Source: Conexibacter woesei DSM 14684
GTDB lineage: Bacteria; Actinomycetota; Thermoleophilia; Solirubrobacterales; Solirubrobacteraceae
Direction: 5' to 3'
Assembly: GCF_000025265.1 (NCBI RefSeq)
Contig: NC_013739.1
Span: forward strand, 930,001 to 994,000
DNA length: 64,000 nucleotides
The notes below the pieces were generated by a model, which was given only the letters and a program-made list of their open reading frames with translations, made no database searches and was not told the origin of the DNA. The first letter of the stretch is position 1. Each line of letters starts with the position of its first letter. Made by a program: the position numbers and the translations under genes. This document shows positions 7,822 through 16,079 of the stretch, one piece after another.

Positions 7822-9195
7822 ATGAGTCTCACGACGCCGGTCCGCGGACCGCTCGCGAACGCGACGTACCGACGGCTGTTCGGCGCGCAGGTGATCGCGC
7901 TCGTCGGCACCGGGCTGACGACCGTCGCGCTGACCCTGCTCGCCTACGACCTCGCGGGCGGCAACGCGGGCGCGGTCGTCGGCATCGCGCTCGCGCTGAA
8001 GATGGTCGTCTACGTCTTCGGCGCTCCGCTGATCACGACGCTGACCGCGCGGCTGCCACGCCGGCAGCTGCTTGTCGGGCTCGACGTGCTGCGCGCCGGC
8101 ACCGTCGTGGCGATGCCGTTCGTCACCGAGGTCTGGCAGGTCTACGTGCTGATCGTGCTCGTCAACGCCGGCTCGGCCGGCTTCACGCCGACGTTCCAGG
8201 CGACGATCCCGGACGTCCTCACCGACGAGCCGACCTACACCCGCGCGCTCTCGCTCTCGCGCCTGGCGTACGAGCTGGAAGGGCTGCTGAGCCCCGCGCT
8301 CGCCGCCGTGATCCTCGGCTTCATGAGCTACGACGGCCTGTTCGCCGCGAACGGGTTCGCGTTCCTCGCCTCCGCCGCGCTCGTGCTCACCACCCGCCTG
8401 CCCGCCCGCCGTCCGGCGCCGGCCGCCGACTCGTGGTCCAAGCGGCTGACGTTCGGCATCCGCCGCTACCTCGCGACGCCGCGGCTGCGCGGCCTGCTCG
8501 CGCTCAACCTCGCGGTCGCCGCCGCCAGTGCGACCGTCGTCGTCAACACCGTCATCTACGTGCGCGACGTCTTCGGCCGCGACGCGGGCGACGTCGCCTG
8601 GGCGCTCGGCACCTCCGGCGCCGGCGCGATGATCGTCGCGCTCGCGTTGCCGCGGCTGCTCGACCGGATCCGCGACCGCTCCGTGATGCTCGCCGGCGGC
8701 GGGCTGCTGGTCGCGGGGCTCGGCGTCACCGCGCTGGTCGACGGCTTCGGCGCGCTGCTCGCCGTCTGGTTCGTGATCGGCGCCGGCCTCTCGCTCGTGC
8801 AGACGCCGGCCGGCCGGCTCGTCAACCGCTCCGGCGGACTGGACGAACGCCCCGCGCTGTTCGCCGCCCAGTTCTCGCTCTCGCACGCGGGCTGGCTGAT
8901 CACCTACCCGATCGCTGGCGTCCTCGGCGTGACCCTCGGCCTCGCCGCGACGGCGTGGCTGCTCGCCGCGATTGCCGCGCTCGCCGTCGTCGCCGCCGCG
9001 TTGCTGTGGCCGGCACGGCGGGACGCGGGGTCAGCGCCGGGCGTACGTGATCGTCGCGACGCCGGCAAGGCAGACGAGCGCGCTCTTGTTCTCGCGCAGG
9101 CCGATCCAGACGAGGTACGCGCCGCCGATCTCCGCGAGCGCGGCAGCGAGGAACAGCGCGATCGAGCGGCCGGTCACGTCGCCGTCCTGCCGTAG
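7822..9195 (+). CDS. Major facilitator superfamily exporter
   Basis: 457 residues from ATG 7822, preceded by AGGAGGT at 7808-7814. Twelve hydrophobic segments cover about residues 15-400, with the loop motif PRRQLLVGLDVLRAG after the second pair, typical of MFS_3-type multidrug/macrolide exporters. Control by the divergent ArsR gene suggests efflux of a drug or metal complex. The last 50 residues after LLWPARRD are hydrophilic, unlike the family, and lie antisense to an internally deleted YnfA gene. The original stop was probably near 9030 and the tail looks like read-through into neighbouring antisense sequence. Confidence 0.85.
   Translation: MSLTTPVRGPLANATYRRLFGAQVIALVGTGLTTVALTLLAYDLAGGNAGAVVGIALALKMVVYVFGAPLITTLTARLPRRQLLVGLDVLRAGTVVAMPFVTEVWQVYVLIVLVNAGSAGFTPTFQATIPDVLTDEPTYTRALSLSRLAYELEGLLSPALAAVILGFMSYDGLFAANGFAFLASAALVLTTRLPARRPAPAADSWSKRLTFGIRRYLATPRLRGLLALNLAVAAASATVVVNTVIYVRDVFGRDAGDVAWALGTSGAGAMIVALALPRLLDRIRDRSVMLAGGGLLVAGLGVTALVDGFGALLAVWFVIGAGLSLVQTPAGRLVNRSGGLDERPALFAAQFSLSHAGWLITYPIAGVLGVTLGLAATAWLLAAIAALAVVAAALLWPARRDAGSAPGVRDRRDAGKADERALVLAQADPDEVRAADLRERGSEEQRDRAAGHVAVLP
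9031..9177 (-). pseudogene. YnfA-family protein with in-frame internal deletion
   Basis: 48 residues from GTG 9177 (an ATG at 9231 gives a 66-residue form with a basic, non-family leader). Residues 1-28 (RSIALFLAAALAEIGGAYLVWIGLRE) match the first span of YnfA proteins and the final part (ALVCLAGVATITYARR) matches their last span. The roughly 60 residues holding spans 2 and 3 are missing without a frameshift, against a usual length near 108. The product would be a two-span membrane peptide, or the locus is a decayed remnant. It lies wholly inside the antisense of the MFS tail. Confidence 0.6.
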
Positions 9196-9261
9196 GCCGC
9201 GGCGGCCGCGGCGGCCGCGCGCCGCGGCCATCGTGCGCCCGGCGATCGGCTCGCCGGGGCG

Positions 9262-10320
9262 CTACGGGCAGCGTCCGTAGCGTGCGCGCAGCGGGTCGGT
9301 GTCCGGCGTCGGGCGGGCGTCGGCGTTCGGGCGGCAGGTGAGCGGGCGACCCGACCGGGCGGGCGTGGGCGCGCCGCCGGCCTCGCTCGCGGAGATGGCG
9401 GTCAGCAGGCGCGAGACGGGATCGATCGGAGTGCCGAACAAGCGCACCTCGAAGTGCAGGTGGGGGCCGGTCGTGCGGCCGGTCGAGCCGACCCAGCCGA
9501 GCACGCTGCCGCCCGCGACCGACTGGCCGACGACCGCGCCGATCCGCGACATGTGCGCGTACCACGTCTCGAAGCCGAGCCGGTGGCGGACGACGACGAG
9601 GTTGCCGTAGCCGCCGTCGTTCCAGCCGGCGAACGCGACCGTGCCGCGGCCGGCGGCGCCGATCGGCGTGCCGGCCGCGACCGGGAAGTCGAGGCCGGTG
9701 TGGCGGCGGCCGCCGGGATAGCCGAAGCCGTCGCCTATCGGACCGGGGACCGGTCGCAGGAACGCGACCGGGCCGTCCGGCGCCGACGTCGGCGTCGTCG
9801 CGGTCAGGCGCTGCGTGCGCAGCGCGGCGAGCGTCGCGGGGCCGGCGACGCCGTCGACGCCGAGCGACGCCGCGCTCTGGAAGCGGCGGACCGCGTCGTC
9901 CGTGTTCGGCCCGAAGCTGCCGTCGAAGCCGCCCGGCCCGAAGCCGCGGCCGTGCAGCAGGAACTGGAGCGCCGCGACGTCCCAGCCCGTCAGCCCCGTC
10001 CGCAGCGGCCGGCTCCCGAGCGACGGCCGCCCGCGCCGCCCGAGCGCGCGCCGGGTCGCGGGGCCGGCGATGCCGTCGACGGCGAGGTTCCGGCGCGCCT
10101 GGATGCGGCGGACCGCGGCGAGCGTCCGCGGGCCGCTGATCCCGTCGATCGGGCCGGGCGAGGTCCCGGCCGCCCGCAGCCCGACCTGCAGCGCGGCGAC
10201 CTGCGCGCTCGCGGCGGAGGCCGGCTGCGCCGCGAGCCCGAGCGCAAGCCCGGACCCGAGCGCAGCCACCAGCGCGGCGGCGGTGAATCCCATCAGCGCG
10301 AGTGCGCGGCCAGCACCCAT
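9262..10320 (-). CDS. Secreted M23 metallopeptidase with two peptidoglycan-binding domains
   Basis: 352 residues. Signal peptide about 1-37 (ending QPASAASA), then two PG_binding_1 modules (about 38-92, with GPIDGISGPRTLAAVRRIQ; about 105-165, with GFDGSFGPNTDDAVRRFQ), then an M23 lysostaphin-type domain with the zinc ligands: HTGLDF (His, Asp), YAHMS and GPHLHFEV. It should cut peptide bridges in peptidoglycan outside the membrane, in wall growth, division or turnover. The C-terminal 40 residues are Pro/Arg-rich. Unlike other secreted genes here, its Arg codons are essentially all CGN. Confidence 0.92.
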   Translation of the reverse strand: MGAGRALALMGFTAAALVAALGSGLALGLAAQPASAASAQVAALQVGLRAAGTSPGPIDGISGPRTLAAVRRIQARRNLAVDGIAGPATRRALGRRGRPSLGSRPLRTGLTGWDVAALQFLLHGRGFGPGGFDGSFGPNTDDAVRRFQSAASLGVDGVAGPATLAALRTQRLTATTPTSAPDGPVAFLRPVPGPIGDGFGYPGGRRHTGLDFPVAAGTPIGAAGRGTVAFAGWNDGGYGNLVVVRHRLGFETWYAHMSRIGAVVGQSVAGGSVLGWVGSTGRTTGPHLHFEVRLFGTPIDPVSRLLTAISASEAGGAPTPARSGRPLTCRPNADARPTPDTDPLRARYGRCP

Positions 10321-10365
10321 CTGTCGAGGATCGCCACCGGCGGCCGTGCGGTAACCGCCGCGCGC

Positions 10366-10391
10366 CGCGCTGCACGCGTCCTTGCAGCGCG
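10366..10391 (-). terminator. Hairpin downstream of the cation antiporter gene
   Basis: Perfect 9-bp arms CGCGCTGCA / TGCAGCGCG with an 8-nt loop, 20 bp past the antiporter stop and before the M23 gene on the same strand. It would isolate the M23 gene from the upstream unit. Confidence 0.45.
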
Positions 10392-10409
10392 CGCCCGCCG
10401 GCCGTCCGC

Positions 10410-11606
10410 CTACCCGGGCGCGGCGGCCGGCTCTGGATCCGGCGCCGCTGAGGCGCGCAGGCGCAGCCCGACGATCGGGTAGATCGCCGTCGACAGGATC
10501 GCGGCCGCGACGAGGCCGGCGGCGGTCGAGGCGCGCATGTGGCCCTCCTCGACGGCGATCGTCGTGATCGCGACGACGAGCGGCAGCTCAGTCGCGGAGA
10601 AGAACGCGAGCGCCGCGCGGTCGCGCAGGTCGAGCACGCTGCGGTAGAGCAGCAGCGCCGGCACGCCGCGGACGACGAGGAACAGCGCCAGGAAGAGCGG
10701 CAGCTTGAGGAACTGGATCGGGTCGGCGGTCAGCGCGCCGATGTCGAGCTTGATGCCGCTGACGACGAAGAAGAACGGAATCAGGAAGCCGTAGCCGACC
10801 GCGGTCAGCTTCGACTCCAGCACCTCCACCTCGCGCCCTCTCAGCGCGAGCCGCAGGATGATCCCGGCGACGAAGCCGCCGAGCAGCAGGTCGAGGCCGA
10901 GCGACGCCGCGAGTGCCGCGAGCGCGAAGACCATCACGACGGCGAAGCGGATCGCGAGCTGGCTGCTCGTCTCCAGCGTGCGCTCGAAGACGTCCCACGC
11001 ATGGCCGACCGAGCGCACCGCGAAGATCCCGGCGAGCACCGCGAGCAGCACGAACGCGAGCAGGATCGCGGCGTTGGCGGCCGCGCCCTTGGTCGAGAAG
11101 ACGAGCGTGATCAGCAGGATCGGGCCGAACTCGCCCATCGCCCCGGCGCCGAGCAGGTAGGTGCCGAAGCGCGTCTTCAGCTCGCCCGCGTCGCTGAGGA
11201 TCGGGATCAGCGTGCCGATCGCCGTCGTCGCCATCGCCGAGCCGACGAAGACGAGCGACAGCACGACGCCCGCCATCGCGAGCAGCCCGCCGAGCGCGTA
11301 CGCGAGCAGCAGCGAGAGCGCCCAGCCGAGCGCGGCGAGCCGCAGCGGCTGACCGCGGATCCGCTGAAAGTCGATCTCGTAGCCGGCGAAGAAGAACAGC
11401 ATGCCGAGGCCGAGGCTGGAGAAGAACTCGACGAAGTCGTCCGGCTCTGCCAGCCCCAGCAGCTCCGGGCCGATCACTATCCCGAGCGCGATCTCGAGGA
11501 CCACGACGGGCACCAGGAAGCGTCTCGCGAGCATCCCGGCGGCGAGCGCGGCGACCGCCGCGGCGATCACGATCGCGAGAAACGATTCGCTGTCGACCGA
11601 GACCAT
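10410..11606 (-). CDS. CPA2-family cation:proton antiporter (KefB-like membrane domain)
   Basis: 398 residues with about 12 hydrophobic segments. LGIVIGPELLGL near residue 40 and LLGAGAMGEFGPI fit monovalent cation:proton antiporter-2 proteins. It lacks the C-terminal TrkA-N/RCK regulatory domain of KefB/KefC, so it is a bare antiporter. It would exchange Na+ or K+ for H+ across the cytoplasmic membrane. Its ATG lies 3 bp after the DUF2254 stop and uses GGAGGA inside that gene's end, so the two are co-transcribed. Confidence 0.88.
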   Translation of the reverse strand: MVSVDSESFLAIVIAAAVAALAAGMLARRFLVPVVVLEIALGIVIGPELLGLAEPDDFVEFFSSLGLGMLFFFAGYEIDFQRIRGQPLRLAALGWALSLLLAYALGGLLAMAGVVLSLVFVGSAMATTAIGTLIPILSDAGELKTRFGTYLLGAGAMGEFGPILLITLVFSTKGAAANAAILLAFVLLAVLAGIFAVRSVGHAWDVFERTLETSSQLAIRFAVVMVFALAALAASLGLDLLLGGFVAGIILRLALRGREVEVLESKLTAVGYGFLIPFFFVVSGIKLDIGALTADPIQFLKLPLFLALFLVVRGVPALLLYRSVLDLRDRAALAFFSATELPLVVAITTIAVEEGHMRASTAAGLVAAAILSTAIYPIVGLRLRASAAPDPEPAAAPG

Positions 11607-11609
11607 CGC

Positions 11610-12908
11610 TCAATCCTCCCGCGGCTCGGTGCGCCCGCCAAGGCCGGTGTGGTCGGCGACCGTCGCCAGCTCGCGCTCGCCGTCGGGGAAGGAGCGCGCG
11701 ACCGACGCGTCGAGCAGCGCGAGCTGGTGCTCGACCGCCGCTCGTCGCGGCGCCGGCACGCGCTCGAGCAGGCCCAGCAGCAGCGCCCGCAGCCGGCGCG
11801 CGACCTGGTGCGAGCCGGTGCCGTAGGAGCGGATCTCGGTCAGCGCGAGGTCGAGCAGCTCGACCCAGTCGGCGGCGGGGTAGACGACGCGCAGCTCGCC
11901 GCCGGCGTCGTGCAGCCGGCCGATGCCGAGGTCGCGTCCGGCGAGCCGGTGCAGCAGCGTCTCGAGTGTGTCGAGCGCCTGCACGGCGGTCGTCGGGTCG
12001 TTGACGGCGGGCGACAGCGCGCGCAGCGCGATGTCGACGATCGTGCGCAGCGCGAACGGCGGGTCCTGCGTGAACGTCCGCTCCTCGCTCACGATCATCG
12101 CGCGCGTCAGCTCGCGCTCGGAGATCGCCGCGCCGCCGTGCACGAGCAGCAGCGGCTCGCCGTTCCAGACGTACTCGCCGACGCGGATCGGCAGCTCGAC
12201 GACCGCGCCGGCAGCGCCGGCAGCGTGCACGAGCCGCGGCATGTCGACCGCGGACAGCACGCCGTTGGTGCCGCGGTGGACGATCGGCTCGGCGCCGGGC
12301 AGCTGCAACGGCTGCGCGGCGGCGGTCGCGGCGTCGAGCCGCCGCGGGTAGACCTGGTCGATCGCGCGCTCGCAGCCGAGCCGCAGCTGGTCGTAGAGCC
12401 GTCGCGGGCGCAGCAGGTCGAGCAGCCGCGCGATCAGCAGGAAGAAGGCGATGATCGCGCCGACCAGCAGCGCCAGCGCGAGCGCGACGGTCAGGTTCGG
12501 CACCTGCTGGTCGCCGGGGCCGCCGACGTCGCCGAGCGAGACGAGCGCGTAGAGCGCCGGCGCGATGAAGATCCCGAGCGCGTGCTTGACGGCGGGGTCG
12601 CGACGGAAGCGCAGCACCAGCCGCGGCGAGTACTGGCCGGCGCCGAACTGCACGACGACGACCGCGACGGAGACGACCAGGCCCGTGAACGAGATCATCC
12701 CGCCGGCGACCGCCTGCAGGATGTCGCGCGCGCTGTCGGGCGCGAGCGACAGCCCGAACGGGCCGCCGCCGTCGCCCTCCAGCGCCGGGACGACCTTCCC
12801 CAGCACGAGCGCCGCGGCGACGTACGCCGACGGGATCACGATCCAGCTGCGGTCCAGCCACTCGCGCAGCCGGAAGCGCAATCCCCACGTCCGGGCGCGT
12901 ACGGTCAT
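11610..12908 (-). CDS. DUF2254 membrane protein
   Basis: 432 residues from ATG 12908 (MTVRARTWGL), preceded by AGGGGC; a frame-open extension to 12956 is less likely. Four N-terminal membrane spans (about 25-165) include the typical ISFTGLVVSVAVVVVQFGAGQYSPRL. A soluble C-terminal half has VELPIRVGEYVWNGEPLL and the repeated SPAVNDPTTAVQALDTL motif. The family is widespread in bacteria with no established role. It sits between amtB and a cation antiporter, which may hint at ion homeostasis, but that is only context. Confidence 0.85.
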   Translation of the reverse strand: MTVRARTWGLRFRLREWLDRSWIVIPSAYVAAALVLGKVVPALEGDGGGPFGLSLAPDSARDILQAVAGGMISFTGLVVSVAVVVVQFGAGQYSPRLVLRFRRDPAVKHALGIFIAPALYALVSLGDVGGPGDQQVPNLTVALALALLVGAIIAFFLLIARLLDLLRPRRLYDQLRLGCERAIDQVYPRRLDAATAAAQPLQLPGAEPIVHRGTNGVLSAVDMPRLVHAAGAAGAVVELPIRVGEYVWNGEPLLLVHGGAAISERELTRAMIVSEERTFTQDPPFALRTIVDIALRALSPAVNDPTTAVQALDTLETLLHRLAGRDLGIGRLHDAGGELRVVYPAADWVELLDLALTEIRSYGTGSHQVARRLRALLLGLLERVPAPRRAAVEHQLALLDASVARSFPDGERELATVADHTGLGGRTEPRED

Positions 12909-12956
12909 CGCGCCCCTATTCGGCGGAAAGCGCGCGACGCCTGCCGCTCCCGTCAC

Positions 12957-14267
12957 TCAGGCAGGCTCCCGCTGCCGCGCCTGCGCGCGCTCCTCGAAGC
13001 CCGTCTCCGGCGTCACGAGGATCGCGCCCTCGCCGGTCGCGTACGCCTCCTCGCCGTGCTGCACGATGTCCATCCCGATCGCCTCCTCGCGCTCGGTCGC
13101 GCGCAGCGGCGTCACGGCGCCGAGCAGCCGCAGCAGCACGTACGTCACGACGAACGCGTACGCGGGCGTCACGACTATCGCGATCGCCTGCCACGCGAGC
13201 TGCTCGGCGTCGCCGTAGAGCAGCCCGTCGCCGACGCCGTTCCACGACAGCTGCGCGAAGAAGCCGATGAAGAGGATCCCGAACAGGCCCGCGGTGCCGT
13301 GCGCGGCGAGCACGTCGAGCGTCTCGTCGACCCGCGTCCGCGTGCGCCAGACGATGATCGCGTAGCTCGGCAGCGCGGCGAGCGCGCCGAGCGCCATCGC
13401 CCAGCCGGGGCTGATGAAGCCGCCCGCCGGCGTGATCCCGACGCACCCGACGATGATCGCCGTCGCCGCGCCGATCGCGGTGATGTGGCGGCCGCGGACG
13501 AGGTCGAGCGCGAACCAGACGACGAGCGTGCACGCCGGCGCCAGCAGCGTGTTGGTGAACGCGAGCACGCTGGCGTTGCCGGTCGAGAAGCCGCTACCGC
13601 CGTTGAAGCCGAACCAGCCGAACCACAGCAGCCCCGCGCCGAGCAGCACGTAGACGGCATTGTGCGGGAGCAGCGCCTGGCGGCCGTAGTCCTTGCGCGC
13701 GCCGACGACGAGCGCCGCCGCGAGCGCGGAGAAGCCGGAGCCCATCTCGACCGGGATGCCGCCCGCGAAGTCAAGCGTGCCGTTCTCTTGCAGCCAGCCG
13801 CCGCCGAATGCCCAGTGCGCGAGCACGGCGTAGACGAGTATCGACCAGAGCGCGGCGAAGATCAGGAACGGCCCGAAGCGCATCCGCTCGACGACCGCGC
13901 CGGAGACGAGCGCGACGGTGATGATGCAGAAGGTCGCCTGGAACGCCATGAACAGCAGGTGCGGGATCGTCGTCCCGTCGCGCGGCTCGAACGTCACGCC
14001 GTTGAGGAATGCGTGGCCGAGGCCGCCGACGAAGCCGTTGCCCTCGTCGAACGCGAGCGAGTAGCCGACCGCCGCCCACATCACGACCGCGACCGCGATC
14101 GCCCCGACGGACATCATGAACGTGTTGAGCGTGTTCTTCGAGCGCACGAGGCCTGCGTAGAAGAGCCCGAGCGCGGGCGTCATCAGCAGCACGAGCGCCG
14201 TCGCCATCAGCATCCATGCGGTGTCGCCCGTATCGACCTGGGCGACCGCCGCCATCGTCGTGCCCAT
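12957..14267 (-). CDS. amtB: Ammonium transporter AmtB
   Basis: 436 residues with 11 expected spans. Amt signatures are visible: DTAWMLMATALVLLMTPALGLFYAGL at the N-terminus, AHWAFGGGWL, and the pore motifs around DFAGGIPVEMGSGFSAL and GWFGFNGGS, and C-terminal AAHGTAGLFG. It conducts NH4+/NH3 inward. The C-terminal 60 residues (MDIVQHGEEAYAT onward) form the cytoplasmic tail on which PII docks. The ATG at 14267 overlaps the glnK TGA by one base (TGATG), so PII and channel are coupled. An ATG four codons on (14255) is an alternative. Confidence 0.95.
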   Translation of the reverse strand: MGTTMAAVAQVDTGDTAWMLMATALVLLMTPALGLFYAGLVRSKNTLNTFMMSVGAIAVAVVMWAAVGYSLAFDEGNGFVGGLGHAFLNGVTFEPRDGTTIPHLLFMAFQATFCIITVALVSGAVVERMRFGPFLIFAALWSILVYAVLAHWAFGGGWLQENGTLDFAGGIPVEMGSGFSALAAALVVGARKDYGRQALLPHNAVYVLLGAGLLWFGWFGFNGGSGFSTGNASVLAFTNTLLAPACTLVVWFALDLVRGRHITAIGAATAIIVGCVGITPAGGFISPGWAMALGALAALPSYAIIVWRTRTRVDETLDVLAAHGTAGLFGILFIGFFAQLSWNGVGDGLLYGDAEQLAWQAIAIVVTPAYAFVVTYVLLRLLGAVTPLRATEREEAIGMDIVQHGEEAYATGEGAILVTPETGFEERAQARQREPA

Positions 14268-14620
14268 CACTTGTCGACGGGGGTGACGGCGGCGTGGTCG
14301 GTCTCGCCGGTGCGGATCCGGACGACCCGCTCGAGCGGCACGACGAAGATCTTGCCGTCGCCGACGTCGCCGGTCCGCCCGCCGCTGCAGAGCGCCTCGA
14401 TCGTCTGGTCGACGAACGAGTCCGAGACGGCGATCTCGAAGCGGACCTTGTCGGCGAGGCCGATCTTCACGGTCGTGCCGCGGTAGGTCTCGACGCGGTC
14501 CAGCTCGCCGCCGTGGCCCTGCACCCGGCTCATCGAGACCCCGCGCACCTCGGCGCGGTAGAGGGCCTCCAGGACGTCGTTCGCCTTCTCCGGCCGCACG
14601 ACGCCGATCACGAGCTTCAC
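14267..14620 (-). CDS. glnK: PII signal-transduction protein GlnB/GlnK
   Basis: 117 residues from GTG 14620, preceded by GAAGGAG. A trimeric PII binds ATP/ADP and 2-oxoglutarate and gates AmtB. The B-loop TGDVGDGKIF and C-loop RIRTGE are intact, and Lys58 is kept. In the T-loop, Tyr46 is present but position 51, the residue uridylylated in proteobacteria and adenylylated in actinobacteria, is Val. Position 39, a Gln that helps bind 2-oxoglutarate, is Glu. This version is therefore probably not covalently modified. It is the first gene of a glnK-amtB unit. Confidence 0.93.
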   Translation of the reverse strand: MKLVIGVVRPEKANDVLEALYRAEVRGVSMSRVQGHGGELDRVETYRGTTVKIGLADKVRFEIAVSDSFVDQTIEALCSGGRTGDVGDGKIFVVPLERVVRIRTGETDHAAVTPVDK

Positions 14621-14664
14621 AGCTTTCCGCTCCTTCGTCGGTCCCCTTTTTGAGCGGGGCGAGC

Positions 14665-15141
14665 CTACCGGTACGCCAATGTGAGCGCGACGGTTCCCGC
14701 GAACGCGCCGAGCGTCCGTACGTGATTCCAGAGCGTCCAGTCGTGCGAGAACGCCGCCCATGTCCGGTCCGCGCCCGCGCTCGCCGAGCCGACTCTTGCG
14801 AGCGCGTCGTTGCGCGGCACGTTGCACGCGACGGTGATCGCGACGCTGACGAGGAACAGCGCGCTGCCGACGATCCGCAGCGTCGCGTCGCGCCCACCGT
14901 CGCCGAGCAGCGAGCCGACGATCAGGACGAGCGAGCCGAGCGCCGCGCTGAACACCGCGGTCATGAACCAGGCGTTCGGAGCGAAGCGGTTGATCGCGTT
15001 CATCGCGTCGATCGCGCGAGCGGGCGGCAGCGTGTCGAGTGCCCGCATCACGAACGTGCTGAACGCGAACAGGACGCCCGCCGTGAGGCCGGCGCCGAGC
15101 GCGGTGACGAGCGTCAGCCCGCGCAGCAGCTCCTCGCTCAC
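14665..15141 (-). CDS. DUF1772 (anthrone oxygenase-like) membrane protein
   Basis: 158 residues from GTG 15141, overlapping the TGA of the preceding NmrA-like gene (GTGA). Four hydrophobic segments are visible (about 7-30, 55-78, 85-105, 138-156), with INRFAPNAWFMTAVF and the conserved CNVPRNDAL motif of the DUF1772/anthrone oxygenase group. These proteins are small membrane proteins, some acting as polyketide anthrone oxygenases; the role here is unknown. It is the second gene of a two-gene unit. Confidence 0.8.
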   Translation of the reverse strand: MSEELLRGLTLVTALGAGLTAGVLFAFSTFVMRALDTLPPARAIDAMNAINRFAPNAWFMTAVFSAALGSLVLIVGSLLGDGGRDATLRIVGSALFLVSVAITVACNVPRNDALARVGSASAGADRTWAAFSHDWTLWNHVRTLGAFAGTVALTLAYR

Positions 15142-15998
15142 GCCTCGGCCCTCACGACCGGTGCGTCCCACACGCCGCTCGCGGCCATCGCGCGCGCGTA
15201 GTCGGCGAAGTCGCGCGGCGGGCGGCCGAGCGCGCGCTGCACGCCGTCGGTCAGCGAGGAGTTGCGGCCGTCGAGCACCTCGGTGAAGAGGTAGCTGACG
15301 AGGCCGACGACCTCCGCCGGCTCGCCCGCCTCGGTCATGCCGGCGGCGAGCTGCTCCGGCGTGATCGGGACGTAGCGGATCTCGCGGCCGGTCGCGGCCG
15401 AGATCTCGGCCGCGACGTCGGCGAACGTCAGCAGGCGCGGTCCGGTCAGCTCGTAGATCTGGCCGACGTGGCCGTCCTCGGTCAGCGCGACGGCGGCGAC
15501 CTCGGCGATGTCGTCGACGTCGACGAACGGCTCCGCGACGTCGCCGGCCGGCAGCGCCAGCTCGCCGGCGAGCACCGGCTCCAGCATGAAGCTCTCGCTG
15601 AAGTTCTGGTTGAACCAGCCCGCCCGCAGGCTCGTGAGGTCGGCGCCCGTCGCGCGGACGGCCTGCTCGGCGTGCTGGGCCTCGTCCTCGCCGCGGCCGG
15701 ACAGCAGCACGAGCCGCCTGGCGCCCATTCTCACGGCCAGCTCGGCGAACGCGGTGACCGTCTCGGTCGCGCCCGGCACGGCGAGGTCGGGGTAGTAGGA
15801 GATGTAGACGGCGCCGACGCCGCGCAGCGCCGGCTCCCAGGTCGCGCGGTCCTCCCAGTCGAACGGCGTCGCGGCGCTGCGCGAGCCGAGTCGCGTCGGG
15901 ACGCCGAGCGTGGCGAGCCGCTCGGCGACGCGGCTGCCGGTCTTGCCGGTGGCGCCGAGCACGAGCGTGGTCGTGTGGTCCTGCTCTGTACGGGTCAT
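15138..15998 (-). CDS. NmrA-like NAD(P)-binding oxidoreductase
   Basis: 286 residues from ATG 15998. The Rossmann motif TTLVLGATGKTGSRVAERL is at the N-terminus, VLLSGRGED follows strand 5, and LRAGWFNQNFSESFM matches the NmrA/SDR atypical-5 group, which lack the SDR Tyr-x3-Lys. Such proteins sense NAD(P) or reduce quinones (QOR2-like). An earlier ATG at 16022 has nearly the same upstream sequence, and both ATGs lie inside an 11-bp direct repeat. It diverges from an AraC regulator and is followed by DUF1772, a frequent arrangement. Confidence 0.85.
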   Translation of the reverse strand: MTRTEQDHTTTLVLGATGKTGSRVAERLATLGVPTRLGSRSAATPFDWEDRATWEPALRGVGAVYISYYPDLAVPGATETVTAFAELAVRMGARRLVLLSGRGEDEAQHAEQAVRATGADLTSLRAGWFNQNFSESFMLEPVLAGELALPAGDVAEPFVDVDDIAEVAAVALTEDGHVGQIYELTGPRLLTFADVAAEISAATGREIRYVPITPEQLAAGMTEAGEPAEVVGLVSYLFTEVLDGRNSSLTDGVQRALGRPPRDFADYARAMAASGVWDAPVVRAEA

Positions 15999-16027
15999 GA
16001 GACCAGTAAACGCCGCGGTCATGAGAC
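15993..16027. promoter_or_regulatory. Two direct repeats between NmrA-like gene and AraC regulator
   Basis: GGTCATGAGAC occurs at 15993-16003 and again at 16017-16027, 24 bp apart and in the same orientation. AraC-type activators commonly bind paired direct half-sites spaced by about two helical turns. The repeats cover the possible start codons of the NmrA-like gene, so binding would block it. Confidence 0.45.
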
Positions 16028-16079
16028 GGTCCATAGCTGAGAATCGCCATTCCATGTGTGTGCGTCTACACTGGGCTGG

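Noticed and set aside
10539-14486. Open frame of over 1300 codons on the plus strand
   Set aside because: It is the antisense of four well-supported genes (antiporter, DUF2254, amtB, glnK). Such long shadow frames are expected in GC-rich DNA; its translation is low-complexity Arg/Glu/Asp/Ala.
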